Positions 44,100 to 64,000 of a stretch of DNA of 64,000 bases are shown here, piece after piece (the stretch's first letter is position 1; every line of letters starts with the position of its first letter). Location of the stretch: the NCBI GenBank assembly GCA_026225945.1, contig JAMJFZ010001729.1:1-64000 (forward strand). Reading direction: 5' to 3'. The notes beneath the pieces are model-generated. The model searched no databases. It saw only the letters and a program-made list of their open reading frames with translations, and was not told the DNA's origin. This DNA comes from Cricetomys ansorgei (taxonomy: Eukaryota; Chordata; Mammalia; Rodentia; Nesomyidae). The translations under genes and the position numbers were made by a program.

Positions 44100-44255
44100 G
44101 AGCTGGGCAGTGGTGGTTCACCTTTAATCCCAGCACTGGGGCAGTGGGGAGAAGCAGGATGATCTCTGAATTCCAGACCAGCCTGGCCTACACAGTAAGT
44201 TCCAGGACAGCTAGGGCTATATATAGAGACTCTGTCTCCAAAAAAACAAAACAAA
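44100..44255 (+). repeat. B1 SINE
   Basis: 'gagctgggcagtggtggttc' to 'atagagactctgtctccaaa'. Confidence 0.85.
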
Positions 44256-45118
44256 TAAACAAATGAAAACAAAGAATTGGAATCTAGGTCCTTCTAAAGT
44301 GCTTCTTCCCCCTTGATCCCCAGCAGGATGATGGCAGTGGGGTAAGGCAGGCGGTAGGCAGGGTTTTCCTAGCTAGGAGACTGAGGAGGCAGAGAAGGCC
44401 CAGTCTCCCACCACAAAGCAGTAAATGGCTGAGCATGTGCAGGACATCCACCGTGGAGTGGAAGCAGCACCAGCTGGTGAGCTATGGAAAAAGAGTGCCA
44501 GTGAGAGCCAGTTCATCCCAGGGACAGGTGCCAACACCCACATCCCCTACACTGAGGAAGAAAGGCCACAGGAGACCCAGCCACCAAAAGCCTCCCTCCC
44601 TTCCATCCCTTCCCATTTTGGTTCCCTCTTCCTCTGTCCTTGACAGGAGGGAACTCTGGAGGAAAGGCAGTCCATAAAAGAAGGTCCTGCTGCTGGGGAC
44701 ATGGAGAAGAGAGTGGGTTCTTGGCTACAAGCAATGGTTAAATAAGAAAGGGGCAAGAGTCCCAGAGAACATGGATATTTCCAACTAGGTGGCTCACTGT
44801 AAGATGGAGGTCCCTCACAGGTAAACTAAGGTCAGACATGTAGGGGCACAGCTATGTGACCTCAGACAACTCTGCGATACAAAGTCTTCCAGCCCTGCCT
44901 GGAAGATCGGTGAGGAGTTGGACAAGCAGAGACGGAAGAATGGTCTTGTGCTATAGGGACCCTGGACAGGCCTGCTCTGGTGAAGATCTTCTCCTCAGCT
45001 TTGGGAGAGCTCAGAAGGCTTCACAACCTTCAGACCTCCAGCCTGTTTCTCCTACTTCACTCTTGACCACAGGAAGTCCTGCGGGCAGACTCAGATCTTT
45101 GGATAAAAAGCAAGAAGG
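44256..45118. other. No recognised element
   Basis: GC-moderate unique-looking sequence. Frames of 70-80 codons at 44425-44677 lack recognised similarity. Confidence 0.4.
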
Positions 45119-45119
45119 G

Positions 45120-45325
45120 AAGTTGGGCAGCGGCAGCCGGCGCACACCTTTAATCCCAGCACTCGGGAGGCAGAGGCAGGCAGATCTCTGTGAGTTTGAG
45201 ACCAGCCTGCTCTACAGAATGAGTTCCAGTACAGCCAGAGTTACAACAGAGAAACCCTGTCTCAAAAAAAGAAGAGGAAGATGAGGAGGAGGAGGACAAG
45301 GAGGAGAGGAAGACGCAGCAGCAGC
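45120..45325 (+). repeat. B1 SINE followed by an (AGG)n/(AAG)n purine tract
   Basis: 'ggcagcggcagccggcgcac' to 'acaacagagaaaccctgtct', then a purine run at 45269-45320. Confidence 0.9.
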
Positions 45326-47205
45326 AAAGTGGGTATGGGCTTGGGAATATGGCCACACACACATTTATATGCCCCGAGGCCCTGGGCTAATTTCTCAGCC
45401 TCACCAGTCTGTCTTTGCTGCTGTAAAATGGAGGTTTAACTACCTCATGGGGATATTTGATGAGAGAACAAGTAAAACTCTAAGTCTTGTGGCTGACACT
45501 GAGAAGAGACTTCATAACAGCCTCTGTCCCTTCTAGGTAACACACAGATAAATTCATATATCCACACAAGCACTCCACGCACAACACAAAAATATCTAGG
45601 TGGAATCTTACCCTCTTCCCAAGGGGAATAAGTACATAAGCCAATGCTTTCTTCCTGTTTTTGACATTTACATATACTCTTAGTTCCCAAACTGAGGCCT
45701 CTTCTAGTATCAGAATCTGAATTTCTGATTTGAACCTCTCAGACACTGCCCTTACCAGGACACTCAGCTCTGTCTACTTTGGTTCTAGCCCCTAGAAGTC
45801 ACACCCTAAACCTCTTGCTATCATGCCACCAGATTATTCTTCTCTCTCATTGTTCTAGATGCTAGAGCTCTCTCTGGGATCCTGGCTTTAAGATGTTGAG
45901 GCTGAACAGAATTCCCTCTCATTCACATATCCCAGACCCTCCTAATCAATCCCAGAAAGTGACATGAAGAATGGGCCCAATATCTGGCCAGGCAAGGACT
46001 CAGGAGTGACCGCTGCACGCTGGATTTATAGGACTGCTGCCAGGACCCGAGGGCATGGGAGTATCTTCTGGGGGCAAGAGGGGGCCAAACAGCTGAATGT
46101 TGTACCGAGCCATCTTAGATGCCTATTATGGTTTCCTGAAGGTTGGCTCTTTGGGCTCAAGGCACTGCTGGAACTCAAGATGCTTCTACTGCTGTCAATT
46201 CCAAATGCTTCTCTACACCAGGTAGCTGACCTGCTCTTCCAGCATCCTGCCTAACCCCACAGGTGCTGGGCCAGCCCCACAGTCATGCTTTGGTATCCAT
46301 AGCTACTGATCAGCCTTGATAAACAGGATCCCTCAGTGCCAGCTGCAAGAAGTTTCTCTCAGTGTACTGGTTAGAGACAAGCTGGGTATGGCACCCTGGA
46401 AGGGACAGGTAATGTATGAGGCCAGAATCCCAAGGGCTCCAGCCTCTATCTCATGGGCTTTAAAATGTTCATGCACACTGCCAATTCTGGAAAGTAGGGA
46501 AGAGTTGACTGTGCTGGGTAGGTCATCCCAGGTCTCATGCCTGTAAATTTTCATCTTGGCAACTGAAGCATTGAAAAACACCAGGGGTTCTGGAATCAAT
46601 CAGGCCTTAGTTCTAGTCTCAGTTCTGACACATAAGCAGTCTTTCCAGACCCATATTCTCATTGGTAGAAAAAACAAAACAAAACGGGTATTTAATAACA
46701 GCATTTGACGAGCACTTATTATGTACAGGCTATGTTTACTGTCATTCTCCATAGTCTGTAAATAAGCCAGGAAAAAGCACACACCAGTAACCCCTCCCTT
46801 TTTGGTGATGAATATGGGTGAATTTTAGTTTCAGTCGTCCTGGGAATTCCATTCTTATCAGTGATTGGTTTAAGGATGGAAATAGAACTTCATTCTGGCC
46901 AGATGGATATAAGGGCTGATCTAGGGTTTCCTGAGAGCTTTCCATCCCTCTACTTACCCTTGGATAGCATGTGCAGTATGCCACCTGGAGCAACTGCAGC
47001 TACTTTGCAACTCTGAAGGCAGTAGTCAGTAAATTGAAAGATGAAAGAATGTTGGTCATTGATGTCTTCATTAAGCAGCCCAATTAACCAACACTGAAAC
47101 TAAATCATCTCTGGACCTCTTTGAGAGAGGGGAGAAAGGGGCAAAGGAGGAGAGAAGAGACAGGAGGAAGAGGAGAGGAGAGAATGGAGAAAAGGGTGTA
47201 GGGAG
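45326..47205. other. No recognised element
   Basis: Nearly 1.9 kb with no SINE, LTR or coding exon that I can support. It is the longest SINE-poor stretch between the CpG island and TMEM35B. Confidence 0.45.
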
Positions 47206-47209
47206 AATA

Positions 47210-47352
47210 GGAATGAATGTGAATGCAGAGTGTGGGAGTCAGAGGACAATTTTCCAGTTATTTCTCTCCTTCCACTATGCACGTCCTGGGTGAGACTCAA
47301 GTCATCAGGCTTGGTGGCATTCATCTTTATCCAGAACCATCTCACCAGCTCC
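47210..47352 (-). repeat. B3A-type SINE
   Basis: 'gtgtgggagtcagaggacaa', 'gactcaagtcatcaggcttg', 'aaccatctcaccagctccct'. Confidence 0.8.
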
Positions 47353-47354
47353 CT

Positions 47355-48225
47355 CTTATGTTGACACTGTCACATAATATATGAATTCTCTATCCACTGA
47401 TCCATCTCTCTACCCTTGCCATAGATGGAGTGCATCACTGTGCTTTCAGACACAAGAGGGCAGAGTGGGAACCACAATTCAGTACTGAACACGAAATGGA
47501 TAATGCAACCTTTATTTCTATGTGCTCCTAAAGTTAATATTCCTGTACCCAAAGCATCTTACAGGCGGGTAGCAAAAACATATACACAGGTAAACTCCAG
47601 TTGGTCCTAGTCCAGGCCTGTAACCCCAGCAGTAGGATTACTTCTTCCCTCATGGAAGAAACATTACTTCCCAAAAGGACTCCAGTGGACTCAGGCAAAG
47701 GTGATCTGGGGACATGATACTAGGTGTCCCATGAGTACTTGCTCTCTCCCTCTCCTTTCCCTCTCCCCCTACATCCACACACACTCTCACACAACCAGAT
47801 TTAAACACTGCTAAGCCATTCAGCATTACCAAGAGCTGGCTGCTCCCTCACCCTTCACTCAGATGTTAAGGGACACTGGACTAAGTGCCACACCTCACCA
47901 TTTCGACAGGTGCCTGTCACCTCTGCAAGTGTAAAATAAAGAGAAATGGCAAGGTATCTCTCCCACGACTCAGGTGAGCACAAACAGAAATCAGACTCTT
48001 AAACTCTGCAGTCACAACTTGTAAATTTTAAAGTGTGCTTTAGATGCACATGCTTTTTGAAACAGCAGCCTTCTTGGGAAAGGAAATAAATACGCAGAGG
48101 TGATTTACAGTGAGCTTTACAAGCACACAAAAAAAGGGAATGACCCAGATATTCCTTGTGGGCAGGAGGAAGTGAAGTAAGTACAACGCATCCTTTAAAA
48201 AGTATATTTTGTGTCTGTTTTGCAT
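47355..48225. other. No recognised element
   Basis: Unique-looking spacer. Confidence 0.4.
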
Positions 48226-48300
48226 ATATATATAAAATATATACATATATTTTATATATAAATATATACATATATATAAATATATTTATATATATTATAC
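48226..48300. repeat. AT-only, highly self-complementary tract
   Basis: About 75 bases of nearly pure TATA/AAATATA with several palindromic segments. Confidence 0.9.
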
Positions 48301-48628
48301 ACCATGTGCATGTTTGTGCTCCAAAAGGCCAGAAGAGGGCATCAGATCCTCTGCTATTGGAGTTAGAGACAGCTGTGAGCTGCTGCATGCTAGAAACTGA
48401 ACCCTAGCCCTCTGCAAAAGCAGCAAGTGCTCTTAGCACCTCAGCCATCTGTTTTCTAATTTTTAGTTTTGTTTTGTTTTGTTTTGTTTTTTGAGATAGG
48501 GTTTCTCTGTTGTAACTCTGGCTCTCCTGAAACTCACTCTGTAGGACAACTGGCTTTGAACTCATAGAGTTCACCTGCCTCTGCCTCCTGAGTACTGGGA
48601 TTAAAGGTGTGCGCCACCACCACACAGC
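48301..48628 (-). repeat. B3-type SINE (48301-48449) and B1 SINE (48468-48628)
   Basis: B3: 'ggccagaagagggcatcaga' to 'gcacctcagccatct'. B1: (TTTTG)n tail, 'gatagggtttctctgttgta' to 'ctgggattaaaggtgtgcgc'. Confidence 0.85.
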
Positions 48629-49131
48629 ATCAGCCCCCTTTTCATCTTCATCTGGATGCATCCCTAGAGTAGAGCACTTAAAGTCATTAACAACGGTAAG
48701 TAAAAAAGCAAGGAATGTTAAACACTGGATCTTAACAGTAGCAATACAGTATGCTATACTGTCTCGTTTTCATTTAAAAAAAATATGCATCTATATACAA
48801 TCTTAAAAAAGTCAAGAGGTACAATTATACCAAAGCATTGAAATGATATTTATGGGGTATTCTAACTGGAATAGTTTTAGTTTCTTTTCTGCTTATTTCC
48901 TGTTTTCACATGACATGAAGAATGTTAATGTCTCCCTTAAAACAGGGCAATATAGTTAGGAGGGGGATGGGGGCCACCTAGATAAGGTATCTCTAATTCA
49001 ATGACTAGAGATCACAAAGTGGTAGACACTGTGCTTCGATTGTTCCTGCTGTGATAACTGCATGGCATGAAGACTCAATTCCCAGGTTTCCCAAGTGCAC
49101 CAGGAATCTTCTTGCTAGGGCATCTGACCTC
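48629..49131 (-). other. Presumed TMEM35B 3' UTR and flank
   Basis: Directly downstream of the TMEM35B stop on the minus strand. No AATAAA or ATTAAA occurs on that strand in this stretch, so the cleavage site is not identified. Confidence 0.4.
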
Positions 49132-51830
<2,699 letters not shown>

Positions 51831-53126
51831 ACAGAACGCCTCAGAAGCTAACGTGACTGTTTCTTCCTGACCACGTGACCTGGCCTTCGATCCTGCCCGT
51901 GCTGTTGGAATCTAAACAACCCTGTGGGATCTGGGTTTGATCTGTAAGGAAGTTGCACACTGGCCTTCAGAAAGTTACTCGTAAATCAGTGAACCACACA
52001 ATTAATAAGAAATAAAGCAGTAACCAGTAACTACAAGTTTTTCTTGTCCGCCTGTGCCTATCCCTCCCATAGCTCAACTGAAATACAAATGTTAAAGACT
52101 TTAGCTTCAAGGCCAGTTTCCAAGCTCAAAAAAGGTGCAAATGTGGTGCAATGTGGTGCAAAACGTTCAATTTCTCGCCTAGCCCGCCAAACAAAAGGGC
52201 CAAATTTGGCCAGTTGTCTAGTTTATTGTTTTAACACACACCAAAATGGAAAATGATAAAATTCTAAATATGATTAAACAACGTTCAAGGAGATTTCACA
52301 ACACTTGGAAATTACTTAAAATTAACACCTCAGCTTGCAAGGATAAAAGAGTGTTGACCAACCATAGGTTTGTACCTTCCAGCATTGACTACCCAGCGAG
52401 AACTATATTGCAAAGCCCACTTTCAACAACGAAAACTCTCAAGCTCTGGTCTAAAGGTCCAAGAGAAGCCCTAAATTAGGGTCTCAAACTCCTCTGCCGC
52501 TTATATTTGCTGTTGGCCACCTGCTTGGTCTGCTTTCTGTCGACACATAACTTTCTGAGGGTTGCTGTTTTGGCTGGTCCAAGACTAAAACTCACTTTTA
52601 GTCAGACTGTGCCAGGATGTTATAGTGTGGACCTTTTGGCACCTGCCTACTTAGTCATAAAGAAGGGCACTGGTTGTTGACCTAACTTAATTTTGTTCCC
52701 ATCTCAAAGTTTTGCCTTTTTTTTTTTTTTTCTGAGTCACTTTCTCCTGTAATTACTTTGGATTCTAGGAAAGACAGAACTGACACATAAACATAACATA
52801 CAGTGAAGGACCAAAACTAGCTCCAAGCAACAGAAAGCCTGGCAGGGCAGATCACCCTTAAGTGAGGACAATTGCCTCATTTGCCATTATAGTGAAGCTG
52901 CACGCCATGGCAGCCATCTCACAGAAATCAGATGGCTCCCCTAAAAGTGATAACAGTGGGAACATCTCTGGGGCCCTTTGCAGGTCCAGAGCTCAAAGAA
53001 TGATCAATCAGACTACTAGTTTTATCAAAAAGAACTGCTGCCAGGTACATCCCAACCCTCGATTATTTCCTTCTCTATGGTAGTTCGAAGTAATTCAAAG
53101 TCCCTGTTAGCCTTTCAAGACTGTGG
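51831..53126. other. ZMYM6-TMEM35B intergenic stretch, no gene seen
   Basis: Holds copy 2 of the short duplication (52105-52150), next to a tandem 'atgtggtgca' pair at 52141-52160, and a 15-base T run near 52720. Frames of up to 77 codons at 52044-52479 lack recognised similarity. Confidence 0.45.
52105..52150 (+). repeat. Short duplicated stretch, copy 2
   Basis: Direct copy of 51212-51260 with a small gap; the final 'atgtggtgca' is then tandemly repeated. Confidence 0.6.
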
Positions 53127-53272
53127 GAGCACAGCATTGTGGCACACACCTTTAATCCCAGCACTTGGGAGGCAGAAGCAGGAGGTTCGCTCTCAGTTTG
53201 GGGCCAACCTGGTCTACAGGGTGAGTTCCAGGATAGTCAGAACTATGTAGAGAGATCCTGTCTCAAAAAAAA
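53127..53272 (+). repeat. B1 SINE
   Basis: 'cattgtggcacacaccttta' to 'gagagatcctgtctcaaaaa'. Confidence 0.85.
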
Positions 53273-53564
53273 TTACTAAGGTGGGATCACTGAATTATAA
53301 TCTATTCTTCCCAACCTGGTCACGCTGACCCAATCTTTCTCTGCCTTTCACCACTGCTCGCCTCTACCTGGTGTACTAGGACAAGTGGGTTGACCTGGTA
53401 TCTTGGGAAACTCCTTACGCAGAACATTTCCCCTGAAACTCCAAGAACAATCTCCAATATAAAGGCTAAACTGTCTCCTTTGTGTTATTAAAAATTATAC
53501 ATAATTATGCTTAAGTTCCATAATTCTTAAATCCCTCTACAACAAAGGAAAAATTATTAAAACA

Positions 53565-53570
53565 TTTAAT
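53565..53570 (-). promoter_or_regulatory. ZMYM6: Possible ZMYM6 polyadenylation signal (ATTAAA)
   Basis: ATTAAA on the minus strand about 100 bases past the ancestral ZMYM6 stop at 53667-53669. A second ATTAAA is at 53624-53629. Neither is confirmed. Confidence 0.3.
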
Positions 53571-53666
53571 CACTGAAAACACAAATATATTAGCAAAGTG
53601 TATTTTAGGATACTTATACAAAATTTAATACAAAGTTATAGATTCTGACAATAAGCAATATAGATA

Positions 53667-63231
<9,565 letters not shown>

Positions 63232-63255
<24 letters not shown>

Positions 63256-63330
63256 CTAAAAACATATAATGATACAGAGATTAGCATGGTCCCTGCACAA
63301 GGAACATGCAAATTCATGAAATGTTCCATA
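63232..63330 (+). ncRNA. U6 snRNA pseudogene, full length, antisense to ZMYM6
   Basis: Begins GTGCTGGCTTTGGGAGCA, aligned with U6 nucleotide 1, and passes ATACTAAAA, GATACAGAGA, TTAGCATGGTCCCTGCAC and GCAAATTCATGAAATGTTCC to the U6 3' end. Roughly 80% identity to U6 with a few small gaps. The diverged ACAGAGA-box neighbourhood and missing promoter make it a retro-pseudogene. Its first 24 bases overlap the longer form of a ZMYM6 exon. Confidence 0.9.
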
Positions 63331-63699
63331 AAAATGAGGAAGAAAACAAATGCTGACTAAAATAAATGACAAAGTTAGACATAGTATACAAAAGGGTGAC
63401 ACACAAGAATAAAACTGTTTAAAAGTAGTTTTTCAGAAAGCAACATAAAGTTCTAACTTGGTAATTCTGGTACAATCAGTATTACTGGGACTTAAAAAGA
63501 GCCTAATTCTGTAAAATTCTAGCTTCAAATGACAATCTAATGTCCATATAAAATGGCCTAAAATCTAATAATTTTAACAGGTAAAATGCTAGGTATATCA
63601 GCTTTGGGATTACCTGGAATTTCTGTTAGTGAGTATAAGACTTTAACATGACAGTTTTTATGTTGACGAAGAAGCTGTCCCTCCATGAGCACGGCTGTT
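63331..63699. other. ZMYM6 intron, no recognised element
   Basis: AT-rich. A minus-strand open stretch ending at a donor-like ATTCCAG|GTAATC near 63613 was considered as an exon and rejected. Confidence 0.4.
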
Positions 63700-63994
63700 T
63701 CCCATTTTAATTAGCATACAGAACAATGGGTTTCATTACGGCATTTCCATATTGGGTACCGTTATGTCTTGCTGACATTCACCGTCACTATTTCCCATGC
63801 AAACATTCCTCCTTGTTCCCTTCTCCTTGGAAATAGTTCCCCTCCCTAACAAATATCAAAGAAAGAATGATTCCTTCCCGTTCCTTAGACCCCTTACTCC
63901 CAGATGTAGCCTCCCTTCTAGTAGCACTATTTTCCCTCAACTATATTACAAAATGGCTGGTCTTAGGGAAGGGCAGGCTAACACAAAAGTTTAG
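63700..63994. mobile_element. Old L1 3' UTR-like sequence
   Basis: 'agaacaatgggtttcattac', 'ggcatttccatattgggta' and 'ttcccttctccttggaaata' resemble mammalian L1 3' ends. Family unresolved. Confidence 0.4.
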
Positions 63995-64000
63995 AATAGA

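Noticed and set aside
44425..44677. Two overlapping plus-strand frames of 72 and 80 codons
   Set aside because: No family resemblance, no flanking splice sites, normal base composition for random frames.
63612..63713. Possible extra ZMYM6 exon on minus ending ATTCCAG|GTAATC
   Set aside because: There is a donor-like site and about 33 open codons, but the only upstream AG is within a poor acceptor, and the peptide does not resemble the human residues expected before this point.

Overview
The window is mammalian nuclear DNA, almost certainly from a muroid rodent. It carries dozens of B1 (7SL-derived) and B2/B3/B4/ID-type (tRNA-derived) SINEs on both strands, rodent MaLR-like LTRs, and long GT, GA, GATA and GGAA microsatellites. 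The common B1 form has a 'ctctgtgag' middle and a 'gttacaacagagaaaccc' 3' end, which fits a cricetid (hamster, vole, deer mouse) better than Mus or Rattus. That species guess is weak. There is no bacterial operon, CRISPR array or other prokaryotic feature.

The gene content is small and lies entirely on the minus strand. At the right, 63.3 kb down to 53.7 kb holds the last four recognisable coding exons of ZMYM6, a MYM-type zinc-finger protein with a domesticated hAT-transposase-like C-terminus. About 2 kb further on in the same direction is a complete three-exon TMEM35B (51.69 to 49.13 kb), a small four-helix membrane protein. At 4.45-5.33 kb a CpG island contains a minus-strand splice donor. 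By the gene order I recall from human 1p34 (DLGAP3 - TMEM35B - ZMYM6) this should be the 5' end of DLGAP3; no DLGAP3 coding sequence is visible. The 44 kb between the CpG island and TMEM35B is a repeat-rich intergenic region with no supportable gene.

The most interesting observations concern ZMYM6 and local rearrangement. (1) A full-length antisense U6 snRNA pseudogene abuts and probably redefines the 3' splice site of a ZMYM6 exon. (2) The hAT-like terminal exon has decayed through frameshifts and stops, and a 5'-truncated B1 has replaced about 16 codons, so the protein probably ends soon after the BED-like finger. (3) A 540-bp block has been copied in inverted orientation into the middle of a B1 about 2.5 kb away with about 99% identity; a second, older inverted copy of about 87 bp lies at 35.6/36.5 kb. 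(4) TMEM35B ends at a stop about 20 codons before the human C-terminus, with the old tail still readable behind the stop.

Layout: 1-4.4 kb quiet, presumed intron; 4.45-6 kb CpG island and GC-rich flank; 6.7-49 kb repeat-dominated intergenic DNA (L1 pieces at 13-14.6, 27-28.4 and 42.3-42.9 kb; LTRs near 10-12, 16.2, 18.4-19.1, 21.6 and 40.4-42.3 kb; a 516-bp GT tract at 33 kb; inverted SINE pairs at 28.4-28.8 and 31.2-31.5 kb); 49.1-51.8 kb TMEM35B; 53.6-64 kb the 3' half of ZMYM6. All comparisons with human proteins and repeat consensuses are from recall; no alignment or database search was run.
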